Of a DNA stretch of 64,000 nucleotides, positions 7,676-15,066 are shown piece by piece. Source of the DNA: Paenibacillus pabuli (GTDB lineage Bacteria > Bacillota > Bacilli > Paenibacillales > Paenibacillaceae). The DNA lies in assembly GCF_023101145.1 (NCBI RefSeq), contig NZ_CP073714.1, positions 434,001-498,000 on the forward strand. The letters are read 5' to 3'. Positions within the stretch are counted from its first letter, which is position 1. Every line of letters starts with the position of its first letter. The translations under genes and the position numbers were made by a program. The notes below the pieces were generated by a model, which did not search any database, was not told the DNA's origin, and saw only the letters and a program-made list of their open reading frames with translations.

Positions 7676-7943
7676 AATTTCCGGCAAAGAAGGTTATCCG
7701 CTACTGATGCAAATATTAGAAAAATGGGTAATGTACACCCAGATACTTTGTTTAAATCATTATAGGAATAAAGTTATATAAAAACGATGCTCCCAGCCGA
7801 TGTGACCATGTTGATTTTGTACTATGATGCAATTAACAGGAGAAATTAGAAATAGACAGGGAACAAATGATAGATCTCCTGTCATGGAAGGATATATTGC
7901 AGATTGTAAATCATACGAAAATACGATGAAGAAGGTGGCTCAT
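7676..7943 (+). other. gene-free stretch before the lipoprotein gene
   Basis: AT-rich spacer between two accessory modules. The lipoprotein reading frame stays open back to an ATG at 7824, but that extension lacks a ribosome site and would bury the lipoprotein signal. A TTTAAA-N17-TTATAT pair near 7751-7780 could be a promoter but is weak. Nothing else supportable is seen. Confidence 0.4.
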
Positions 7944-8303
7944 GTGAAATCAATACGTACATATGCATGTTTGTTTTCTTTGATCATACTATCCACTTTC
8001 ATTTTGGGAGGGTGTCAGAACATGAAGGAAAGTGAAAAACAGGCCTATTTTAAAGAAGCGGAAGCGGAAGCCGTGAAATATTTGAAAAATAAATATGAAC
8101 TGGATGTTGTCATCACGAAAAAAGAGTTGTTACCTGAGATGGCGCTTGATTCTATTGCGATGGAAGGCCATGTGGTTGAACATGAAGATCAAGAATTTAC
8201 GATCTCGTACGACTATGAGGATAAAAAGATCAAAAACTTTGGCATGAGTCCGGCCATTAAGGAAGCAATTATAGCTAAGGGATATGATCCGTTTAACAAA
8301 TAA
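7944..8303 (+). CDS. small lipoprotein, candidate immunity protein to the lipase
   Basis: A 119-residue lipoprotein. The GTG at 7944 follows GAAGGTGG and gives a compact type II signal: KSIRTY, a hydrophobic stretch, then the lipobox LGGC. The mature part is acidic, about 95 residues, with helix KEAEAEAVKYLKNKYEL followed by strands (HEDQEFTISYDYED), reminiscent of DUF1433-type lipoproteins (family call from memory). It lies 40 nt upstream of a lipase with a secretion-like C-terminal domain. Known type VII lipase toxins are paired with extracellular-face lipoprotein immunity proteins, so neutralising the lipase is the leading hypothesis. Confidence 0.7.
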   Translation: MKSIRTYACLFSLIILSTFILGGCQNMKESEKQAYFKEAEAEAVKYLKNKYELDVVITKKELLPEMALDSIAMEGHVVEHEDQEFTISYDYEDKKIKNFGMSPAIKEAIIAKGYDPFNK

Positions 8304-8343
8304 ATCATAATTCAGGATTGATTTTCTTGGAGGTGCAGCGGTT

Positions 8344-9636
8344 GTGAGTAAATCACCCAAAATTGATGATGAAACATACAACAAGATGTCTGAATTGGCT
8401 TATGAGAATTTGAAATCAGGTACCGAGTTCGAGGATCTTCCTGGATGGCAGGTTCTTGAGGACACACACGGAAACAAAAAATCCGGTTTTGATGCGGTGA
8501 CCTTCTACAATCCCGAGACCAAACAGGCGGTTATCGCATATCGGGGGACAGAGGGAAGTGCATCATTGGATCGCAGCGCCCCTGATTATTATGCAGACGC
8601 TCAAATCGGTTTGCCTGAGCTTGGCCGAAAGATCGAACAAAGTACCGACCTTACGCCGGATTGGCTGGCTAAAGGTATCCAGAAGGTAAGGGATGTTACG
8701 GGCATCACTACGGTCGAGAATGCTGTGGGGGAACTGGATAAAAAGCTGGATAAAACATTCAGTCTGGGACCAAACCAGATGTATGAGGCGGAAGACTATG
8801 CCAAAGACATGCAGAAAAAATACAAGGATCTGGATTTTTCGCTGACAGGTCATTCGCTTGGAGGAGGCAATGCTCAGTATGCGGCCGCATATACCGGACT
8901 TTCCGCGGTGACGTTCAGCGCACCGTCCGTGATCTCCAGTCTTACGCCAGAAGCAAAACGAAAGGCCGAAGAGGGTGGGTTTGATAGCCAAATTATTAAT
9001 TATGGGCATCCCGGAGACTTTGTAACGAGCGGCTTTTTTGGTGGATATGATCGTCACGTAGGTTCCATGTATTACATCAATTCCAATTACGAGGATATGA
9101 ATGATGACATGAGCATGTGGGATAAAATCAGTAACACCTTTGGTGGTAAAGAGTATCACAGCCTGAAACAGTACAAGTTCGAGAATGGCTATGTTTCCAA
9201 CGATCTCTACGATCCGGTTACAGGCGAGCACATCGGTTATTCCCCACGTCAGCCGTCCAATGTCCTGTCCGATCTCGCAGCATTCATGCGGAATCTGGGT
9301 GGGCAGGCAGGCAGCTTTGCCAGAAGCATGGGAGCAGCAGCAGGAGCATCGGGTCTGATTCAGGTAACGCCCGAAGAACTGAAAAGTGTCGCTGCCCGGT
9401 GGAAGCAAAATGCACAGCAGTGCAATGCAGAGTTGAACACGGTGCGAAGCCGAATGGCCCAATACCTGCATTCCAGCCGAAGTCGCAGACTTGAGCCGAT
9501 TGTCACTCATCTGGATGCGTCTATTAACGAGTTGAGCACATGGCATATGAAGCATACAACCCAGTTCCTGAACTTTATCGAAGAGAAGGCGGAAGCGTTC
9601 CGTCAGGCAGATGAGAGTCAGGTCCGTTTTAATTAG
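8344..9636 (+). CDS. class 3 lipase with C-terminal WXG100-like domain, putative T7SS toxin
   Basis: A 430-residue protein. Residues about 10-300 are an alpha/beta-hydrolase of the lipase_3 type: oxyanion segment VIAYRGTEG, nucleophile elbow GHSLGGG (Ser171), and Asp225 in HPGDFVTSG and His238 in DRHVGSMYYI completing the triad. A Gly/Ala-rich linker (about 318-337) leads to a helical domain (about 339-430) starting IQVTPEELKSVAARW, like the first helix of WXG100 proteins. There is no signal peptide. Toxin domain first and secretion-like domain last is the reversed arrangement reported for the staphylococcal type VII lipase TslA. GTG start, GGAGG 10 nt upstream. Confidence 0.82.
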   Translation: MSKSPKIDDETYNKMSELAYENLKSGTEFEDLPGWQVLEDTHGNKKSGFDAVTFYNPETKQAVIAYRGTEGSASLDRSAPDYYADAQIGLPELGRKIEQSTDLTPDWLAKGIQKVRDVTGITTVENAVGELDKKLDKTFSLGPNQMYEAEDYAKDMQKKYKDLDFSLTGHSLGGGNAQYAAAYTGLSAVTFSAPSVISSLTPEAKRKAEEGGFDSQIINYGHPGDFVTSGFFGGYDRHVGSMYYINSNYEDMNDDMSMWDKISNTFGGKEYHSLKQYKFENGYVSNDLYDPVTGEHIGYSPRQPSNVLSDLAAFMRNLGGQAGSFARSMGAAAGASGLIQVTPEELKSVAARWKQNAQQCNAELNTVRSRMAQYLHSSRSRRLEPIVTHLDASINELSTWHMKHTTQFLNFIEEKAEAFRQADESQVRFN

Positions 9637-9687
9637 ATTTGCGTGAAGGGCCTGGTGATTGAACATTACACAAGGGAGGGAACGCGA

Positions 9688-9960
9688 GTGAGCGGACAAT
9701 TGCTGGTAGAGCTGAATGATCTTCGGATTGCTGAAAAAGAATTGACCCAACTGCTTGCCCGTCTTCAGGCAGATGAGCAGGAGGCGAGAAGCTTATACAA
9801 CCGTCTCGACGACTGGAAGGGACAATCGGCCGATTATACAAGACAGCAGATCGAAGCGTTCTTCGCGGGTCTGTCTGGACGGATACAGTCCATTGAACAA
9901 CAGAAGAAAAGCTTGCTGCAATATATTGAAATCATGATCCAGACGGATCAGGAACGGTAG
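9688..9960 (+). CDS. small WXG-motif helical protein, candidate export partner
   Basis: A 90-residue helical-hairpin protein. Two long heptad-rich helices flank W43-K-G45, the WXG turn of ESAT-6-like proteins; charged residues and glutamines fill both helices. The GTG at 9688 after GGGAGGG was chosen over an upstream GTG at 9643, which has no ribosome site. It lies 51 nt after the lipase. LXG-type and TslA-type toxins need such small partners that bind their helical domain and present it to the type VII secretion machine. No secretion machine gene is in this window. Confidence 0.72.
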   Translation: MSGQLLVELNDLRIAEKELTQLLARLQADEQEARSLYNRLDDWKGQSADYTRQQIEAFFAGLSGRIQSIEQQKKSLLQYIEIMIQTDQER

Positions 9961-10039
9961 GAAAAGGGAAAAGAGCTGTAAGTATGAGTGTGGAATAGGC
10001 AAAGGAAACAGTTCGGAGCTAGCGTATGATACAGATACC

Positions 10040-10092
10040 AAAAGGAGCCTCGGCACATCGGGACCATTCCCGTTGCCAAAGGCTCCTTTTTT
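10040..10092. terminator. bidirectional terminator between the toxin module and ycnI
   Basis: AAAAGGAGCC pairs with GGCTCCTTTTTT around an imperfect inner stem. A on one side and T on the other let it serve both the plus-strand toxin module and the minus-strand ycnI gene. Confidence 0.88.
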
Positions 10093-10124
10093 GTCTATCT
10101 ACATCGTAGACAATCCATTAACTC

Positions 10125-10895
10125 TTAACGTTTTTTGCGGCGTGTTGCCAGAGCAATACCCAGGAAGGACATGATCAACGCCAGAATGGACACGATCAGT
10201 GTTGCCTGTTGCAGCTTCAATGTGCCTGGATCTGAATCGGTGTTGTTTGGTTCACCCGTAACCGTATCGCTCAACGCGTCACCCAGTGTGGTATCGTCAT
10301 TGGCCTTTGTATCGTCACCCACTGCTGCTTCATCATCGTGACCCGCATTGCCGGCTGTGCCAGCACTGTCATGACCTCCGCCTGCCTCAGCATTACCTGC
10401 AGCCGCAGGATCTTGGCTGATTGCCGTGATGCTGTGCGGGTTGCTGTCGCTAGGTCCGCCTGTCCACTCCACGATGCTGCCATCGCTATAATACTGGAAT
10501 GCATCCCAGGCTACTTCCGTTTCGGCATCCGGATTCTGTGCTACGAAGTTAAACTGCTGGAATTGACCAGCCAGAATTCCTTCGTTATCTCCTTCTGCTT
10601 CCCAAGTAATGGTCGTTACTTCGTTGGAATCATTTTTTTCGGTAGTGATTTTCCAGCCTGCCAGTGGTTGATATTGCTTGAATGCAACGCCTTGTGGGAC
10701 TTTCAGCGTGACTTTGGTGGTAGGCAGCTCTTTTTCGGAAGGAATTTTGATGCTGTACGTCTGCCATGCACCTGTTTGTGCCACGGTTGGGTTAACAGTG
10801 ACGTGTGCACTCGCGAATCCGGCGAACAGCATCAGCGCAGCGGCTCCAGCGGCGAGGCTGGATGTCAGTTTGGAAGTCCATGATGTTTTCTTCAA
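10125..10895 (-). CDS. ycnI: YcnI-like copper-associated DUF1775 protein
   Basis: A 256-residue exported protein. A signal peptide (about 1-30) ends in GFASA, exposing an N-terminal His-Val (HVTVNP) as in copper-binding YcnI. The DUF1775 domain (about 31-165) has conserved EVAWDAFQYYSDGSIVEWTG; a low-complexity Gly/Asp/His-rich linker (GGHDSAGTAGNAGHDDE) follows, then a C-terminal membrane helix (about 229-249) and RRKKR anchor. The start is TTG after GAGAGGGG. It lies downstream of ycnJ on the same strand, separated by the structured repeat 10921-11082, and likely acts in copper uptake or homeostasis at the cell surface. Confidence 0.9.
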   Translation of the reverse strand: MKKTSWTSKLTSSLAAGAAALMLFAGFASAHVTVNPTVAQTGAWQTYSIKIPSEKELPTTKVTLKVPQGVAFKQYQPLAGWKITTEKNDSNEVTTITWEAEGDNEGILAGQFQQFNFVAQNPDAETEVAWDAFQYYSDGSIVEWTGGPSDSNPHSITAISQDPAAAGNAEAGGGHDSAGTAGNAGHDDEAAVGDDTKANDDTTLGDALSDTVTGEPNNTDSDPGTLKLQQATLIVSILALIMSFLGIALATRRKKR

Positions 10896-10920
10896 AATAA
10901 TGTACCCCTCTCAATTCTTC

Positions 10921-11082
10921 TAATATATAAGTTCAACTAAAGAGTATTTACACTAGCCACTACAATGACAGAACAACCTTCCGATGCAGCTTTCTTTCAG
11001 AAAGCTTTCAGGCGAACACTTCGCTTCTTCAGGTTTTTTCTGTCCTTTCGGTTATTGTGTAAAGTTTAGTTGAACATATAAG
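10921..11082 (-). repeat. structured leader repeat, copy 1 (between ycnJ and ycnI)
   Basis: A 162-nt element with ends forming an inverted repeat around GTTCAACTAAA. Read on the minus strand it has the blocks shared with copies near 41.0 and 54.8 kb: TTACAC then GAAAGGACAGAA, CTGAAGAAGCG, GTTCGCCT, a local hairpin (here AGCTTTC/GAAAGCT), ATCGGAAG, CTGTCATTGTAGTGG, GTGTAAAT and TTGAACTTATATA. The GTGTAA block lies 58 nt before the ycnI start. It fills almost all the ycnJ-ycnI spacer. Confidence 0.75.
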
Positions 11083-11104
11083 GCCAATCATTAATCGGTT
11101 ATAT

Positions 11105-12820
11105 CTACGGATTAGCGGTGTCAATCTCAAATTCAGTATCCAGCGAATCCAGCGAACGGGTGAGCAGATGCACCTTGATGTTCCAGCGTCCTGGCATGGA
11201 GATGTATTCTTCTGCCTCGTATACACCAGTATCATTTTTGGGAATTGTGATCTCGTAAATGCCCATATCCATATCCAGGTGGGTCAGTGAAAGTGTGATC
11301 TGTTCCAGATCGTTAACTGTGCTGCCGTCCGGTTTCCTCACGTCGACCTTGAACTGGTTTTCTCCGGTACGATTGGGGCTGACCTGAAGCGTAATCGTGG
11401 TTCCGTCATCCATCGTCTGCACTTCTTTATAAGGTCCTGCCGCTGCTGGTTGTCCGGGAGACAGGTGTGTCAGTACAGCGGCCAGCGCAAGAACGACGGC
11501 TCCAGCGATTAGTTCGGCCTTCAGGCTGCCGGCGAGTCGGTTGCGGCTGCTTGCACGTGCCATTCTGGCATGACGCCAGGCGAATACAAGCATCACAACA
11601 AGCAGGACCATTTTGGCGATAAGCACAAGACCATACCCTGTTGTGAACAGGGACGTAAGTATTGGTGCAGGCAAAATAATCAGGCTGCTGTATATCCCTG
11701 TAGCGACGAGAGCAGCAACAGCACCAATCCCCCAAGCTGTAAATCGTCGGATTGCCGTCCAGTAGACCTCTCCTCGCACCGTGGAAGGCAGTTTATCCGC
11801 GAGCGGAGGCAGACACACAGCCATGGCGGTTAGCGCGCCAATCCAGAAAGCGGCTCCGATCAGATGAACGAAGTCCATTGCGATGGCGAGCGTGCGTTGT
11901 TCCGCCGCAGCCGGATGTCCTGTCATCGCATGGGTGAACAACCAGCCAAGAACGAGGACCAGTGATCCGTATGATGACCAGATCCGGATACGCAGCGAGC
12001 GATCCCGGTCATATCCGGAGAGGATGGTGACCGCCAGAAGCATCACAATGAGGATTTGTACCATCCAGATCTGGCCAAATGACGTCAATTTAAGTGCACT
12101 GCCCATCAGTGCCCAGCTGAACTCCCCAATGGAAACGCCTGATTCATACAATGTGTTCAGGGGCAGGCTGATCAGAGCTGCCACAGAAGCGGCGCCATAA
12201 CTGATCCATAATAGCCTGTGGCTTCTTGGAACTTCCAGTGGTTCTCTCGCCATGGATGCGGGCGCAATCCGGAACAGCAGGAAAGCAAGTGTGCCCAGGA
12301 TCACAGACAACCCCAGATATTGAATCCAGTCGGTCAGCGACAAAATCCATTTTAACGGTCCGCCAACCTGGCCTGAACCTGAAGTTAAATCTGCGAGACC
12401 GGCAGGAGCGCCGGTTGGTTCCCCGATATGAAACACATAGGCTCCCTGAATGGGGTGACCATCCGCAGACACGGCCTTCCAATTCACGGCGTAGGTCCCG
12501 TTTCCGAGTCCGGTCCGCAGTCCGGTCTCCAGAATATGAGGGCGATTTTCATCGACATGCACATTGCCGTCATCTGCCTGTGATCCGTCAGGTGCGGTGA
12601 TTTTAATATCAAAAAAGGCGGTCTGCAAAGATTCGTTGAACTCCAGAGTCAGGCGTTCAGGTGCAGTCGCCACCAGTTCATCTTCACCCGGTGAAGCCTG
12701 CACGATATAAGCATGGGCAGAAGCCCATTGTGGCATAACAAGGCAACACAATAACATTAAGGCGACCAGCAGTGCCCAGTGTCGTTTGCCCAATTTCATG
12801 GTGAATCTACTCAAAATCAA
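11105..12820 (-). CDS. ycnJ: YcnJ-like copper import protein (CopC-CopD fusion)
   Basis: A 571-residue fusion. A signal peptide ends ASAHAYIV, placing a His at the mature N-terminus; the CopC-like domain (about 36-135, SPGEDELVATAPERLTLEFNE to VNWKAVSADGHPIQGAY) is followed by a CopD-like eight-helix membrane region (about 155-455) and a C-terminal extracytoplasmic YtkA/FixH-like domain (about 470-565). The TTG at 12820 has AAGGTGATG correctly spaced; the ATG at 12799 lacks a good site. Bacillus YcnJ imports copper, and this protein has the same architecture. Expression is probably coupled to ycnI through the repeat-bearing spacer. Confidence 0.92.
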   Translation of the reverse strand: MILSRFTMKLGKRHWALLVALMLLCCLVMPQWASAHAYIVQASPGEDELVATAPERLTLEFNESLQTAFFDIKITAPDGSQADDGNVHVDENRPHILETGLRTGLGNGTYAVNWKAVSADGHPIQGAYVFHIGEPTGAPAGLADLTSGSGQVGGPLKWILSLTDWIQYLGLSVILGTLAFLLFRIAPASMAREPLEVPRSHRLLWISYGAASVAALISLPLNTLYESGVSIGEFSWALMGSALKLTSFGQIWMVQILIVMLLAVTILSGYDRDRSLRIRIWSSYGSLVLVLGWLFTHAMTGHPAAAEQRTLAIAMDFVHLIGAAFWIGALTAMAVCLPPLADKLPSTVRGEVYWTAIRRFTAWGIGAVAALVATGIYSSLIILPAPILTSLFTTGYGLVLIAKMVLLVVMLVFAWRHARMARASSRNRLAGSLKAELIAGAVVLALAAVLTHLSPGQPAAAGPYKEVQTMDDGTTITLQVSPNRTGENQFKVDVRKPDGSTVNDLEQITLSLTHLDMDMGIYEITIPKNDTGVYEAEEYISMPGRWNIKVHLLTRSLDSLDTEFEIDTANP

Positions 12821-12979
12821 AAAATCATCACCTTAGATCTAGAATTGTAAGTCATTCTTTTGTTATCCGAGCACAATCTATTCCATTATAACTTTGTCCA
12901 AAATAACACCGTATGACTACATTGGGCTATAAAAAAACGAAATGATTGATACAATTGTGACAAAAACATGAATGCCCTG

Positions 12980-13636
12980 CTATTTACGCAGTTTACGGTC
13001 CGCCAGTCCGCTTTCCAATGCATAGCGGGTTAATTGCACACGGTTTTCGAGCTGCAATTTCTGTAAAATATTTTTCAGATGATTCTTCACCGTTTGGTCC
13101 GAAATGCCAAGTTGGTCGGCAATCTCACGGTTGGTATATCCCGCAGATACCCATTGCAAAATCTCAAGTTCTCGCGCAGTCAGCGGATTATCAGGTACAT
13201 TCTCCATGCGAGGCGCAGGGAACTCCTGAAGGATTCGATAGGCAAGCTCCTTGCTCAGGGGTGCATCATCGCTGACGATGGCGCGAAGGTATTCAAGCCA
13301 GGTGGAGGGGGACAGATTTTTGAGCAAATATCCTTGAGCCCCTTGCTTCAACGCTTCGAACAGGTACGTGACATCATCCGATACCGTAACCATAACGATA
13401 ATGACATACGGGAAGCGCAGTTTGATCTGACGGGTGGCTTCCAGCCCATCCATATCCGGCATCTGCACGTCCATCAGAATAAGATCGGGCATCCATTGTT
13501 CGGTAAGCTCCAGCGCCTCCAGTCCAGTCGAAGCGGTACCAATAACTTCAAACAGGCTGTCCTCGGATAAAATACTGCAGATCGCCTCCCGCGCATGCGC
13601 GTGATCATCAACGACCAATACTCGTACGAGTTCCAT
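12980..13636 (-). CDS. NarL/FixJ-family response regulator
   Basis: A 218-residue response regulator. The receiver domain (about 1-125) has VVDDHAHAREA with the acidic pocket, the phospho-acceptor Asp in LILMDVQMPDMDG, a Thr/Ser in VMVTVSDD and Lys in KQGAQGYLLKN. A LuxR-type helix-turn-helix follows: LTARELEILQWVSAGYTNRE then SDQTVKNHLKNIL. The ATG at 13636 is about 10 nt after GGAG and begins 1 nt after the kinase gene, so the two are co-translated. Targets are unknown; adjacency to ycnJ makes the copper genes candidates, but no binding site was identified. Confidence 0.92.
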   Translation of the reverse strand: MELVRVLVVDDHAHAREAICSILSEDSLFEVIGTASTGLEALELTEQWMPDLILMDVQMPDMDGLEATRQIKLRFPYVIIVMVTVSDDVTYLFEALKQGAQGYLLKNLSPSTWLEYLRAIVSDDAPLSKELAYRILQEFPAPRMENVPDNPLTARELEILQWVSAGYTNREIADQLGISDQTVKNHLKNILQKLQLENRVQLTRYALESGLADRKLRK

Positions 13637-13637
13637 A

Positions 13638-14468
13638 TTAAGCATGCTCCTTCCCAATGGTTATTCGTGTGTAACCCGGCCTTGAATCAAGGGAGAAAGA
13701 CCAGCCCATTTGAGCTGCACGTTCCTTCGTAATTCGTAGGCCATACCGATCCTTAAGGTGCAGGGGATCTCCGTTCACGCCCACACCATTATCCTGAATA
13801 AAAATCGACCAGGCAAAAGGAGTTCCTTCTGCAATTACCCGAATATCTGTGGCTCGGGCATGTTTGCGTACATTAAGCAGTGCTTCCCGAATGCAGGCGA
13901 GCAGCTCCACCTGCTCCTTTGGAGAGAAGAATGTGCTGTCGAGAGTCCATTTCAGACGAGCCGTAGGAACCGTCTCCTCTACAAGCAATTCCACCTGTGA
14001 CAGCAGGGAAGTCCCCTCCGGTACTGCCGCTTGTGCAGGGACGTAGCGCAGCTGGGCGATGGCCTGTCGTACGTAAGCGTTGACCTCGTGTACGGTTTTG
14101 CGTATTTCCTGAATTTCATGCTCGTGCCCGCTGCCCGTCAAACTGCGCTCGGCCTTGTCTGTTTTTACCGACAGGAGAAAAAGAGACTGCGAGATGCCGT
14201 CATGAAGCTCGCGGGCCAGTTGGTCCCGCGCTTCGAGCGCCGCTTTGGAGGCACGTTCCTGCTCCAGAGCAGCCCTGGCACTCTCCAGCATATTAAATAA
14301 GCGACTTAGCAAGGTCACACTTATGAGGTAAAGGATAAGGGGAGTAAGCCAGTTCCCGGCATCCATAGAAAGATAAGGCATCAGGAATTGGTGACGGATG
14401 TATTCCCAGAGGCCAACCGTGAATGTCGGGACCAGCAGAATCATCCATTTAATCTGTTTGTATGACAT
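13638..14468 (-). CDS. NarL-type sensor histidine kinase
   Basis: A 276-residue membrane sensor kinase. Two short hydrophobic segments lie at about 9-26 and 37-57 with little extracellular loop, so it probably senses within or near the membrane. The HisKA_3 H-box is ARELHDGISQSLFLLSVK; the ATPase domain shows the N-box LLNVRKHARA, DNGVG (G1) and YGLRITKERAAQMG (G2). The ATG at 14468 follows AAAGGAG; the upstream 21-residue extension has no ribosome site. It pairs with the adjacent response regulator. Confidence 0.9.
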   Translation of the reverse strand: MSYKQIKWMILLVPTFTVGLWEYIRHQFLMPYLSMDAGNWLTPLILYLISVTLLSRLFNMLESARAALEQERASKAALEARDQLARELHDGISQSLFLLSVKTDKAERSLTGSGHEHEIQEIRKTVHEVNAYVRQAIAQLRYVPAQAAVPEGTSLLSQVELLVEETVPTARLKWTLDSTFFSPKEQVELLACIREALLNVRKHARATDIRVIAEGTPFAWSIFIQDNGVGVNGDPLHLKDRYGLRITKERAAQMGWSFSLDSRPGYTRITIGKEHA

Positions 14469-14770
14469 GAATACAGAACTCCTTTGAGATAAGGTCCATT
14501 TATATGTATCTGTTTCAAGGGTTGGCACCATTATAACGCATGCTTGCTTCAGACCCTAGTTTGGCTTTCTTCGGGGGAACCTCGGGTGGATAAGGGAGCA
14601 TTTAGAAGGATATCTAAGAACAATAGGGGGTGAAATTATGTCACGCAGGGTGAGCCTAGATGAGCACAGATGAGCAAAGCTGTATCCATTTCCCCTAATG
14701 GAGAAGGTCCTCTATACTTAATAAAGAACGTGAATTCATTACAAAACATGTTAAGGAGTGACGCAACAAC
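14469..14770. other. gene-free divergent spacer
   Basis: About 300 nt between the sensor kinase (minus) and the small gene at 14771 (plus). It should hold both promoters. TATACT at about 14713 could be a -10 box for the small gene, but no convincing -35 was found. A short frame with AGGGGGTG before an ATG (about 14638) closes after 11 codons and is not supported as a gene. Confidence 0.4.
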
Positions 14771-14938
14771 ATGAGTCAAGAAGTATTAGAACGCCGCAGT
14801 GAATTGCTCAAAAAGAACATTCATCAGATGCTTGTTCAAGACAATCAGCACGGAATCAGTCGCCAAGACAACATGTTTTTGCAGCAGATGATCAAAGAGC
14901 TGCATCAGACCTCACATGAACTGAATACCAATCGATAA
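14771..14938 (+). CDS. small 55-residue helical protein of unknown function
   Basis: A 55-residue ORF with AAGGAG 11-12 nt before its ATG and a terminator 65 nt downstream. The sequence is polar and predicted helical (VLERRSELLKKN, MFLQQMIKELHQTSHEL), without Cys, membrane segment or signal. The layout resembles small regulatory or structural helical proteins of Bacilli, but I recognise no family. Its own ribosome site, terminator and ordinary codon use support expression. Confidence 0.65.
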   Translation: MSQEVLERRSELLKKNIHQMLVQDNQHGISRQDNMFLQQMIKELHQTSHELNTNR

Positions 14939-15003
14939 CGTAGAATCTGCACAAGAATGAAATAGTCTGGTGCATGATTCATTCCATGATGAACATGAAA
15001 ATG

Positions 15004-15038
15004 GCGCTATCCCCGATTAGGCCGGGGGTAGCGCTTTT
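15004..15038 (+). terminator. hairpin terminator after the small gene
   Basis: GCGCTATCCCC pairs with GGGGGTAGCGC (one G-T pair) and is followed by TTTT. The T run is short, but the stem is very stable. Confidence 0.65.
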
Positions 15039-15066
15039 GGCTTTGTAAGGGGAAATTCTGCGGGTG

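Noticed and set aside
7824..7943. Extended N-terminus of the lipoprotein from ATG at 7824 or ATG at 7926.
   Set aside because: Neither has a ribosome site, and the extension would place the lipoprotein signal internally; GTG at 7944 with GAAGGTGG fits.
8563..9750. 395-codon minus-strand frame antisense to the lipase gene.
   Set aside because: Shadow of the lipase codons; no ribosome site, no known domain, and the lipase has complete catalytic motifs.
10921..11082. A simple MITE with a matching transposase.
   Set aside because: No transposase is in the window and no target-site duplication was recognised; the sense orientation and fixed distance to starts fit a leader cassette at least as well.
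14638..14673. 11-codon frame with AGGGGGTG before its ATG in the kinase/small-gene spacer.
   Set aside because: Too short to distinguish from chance and no attenuator structure follows it.
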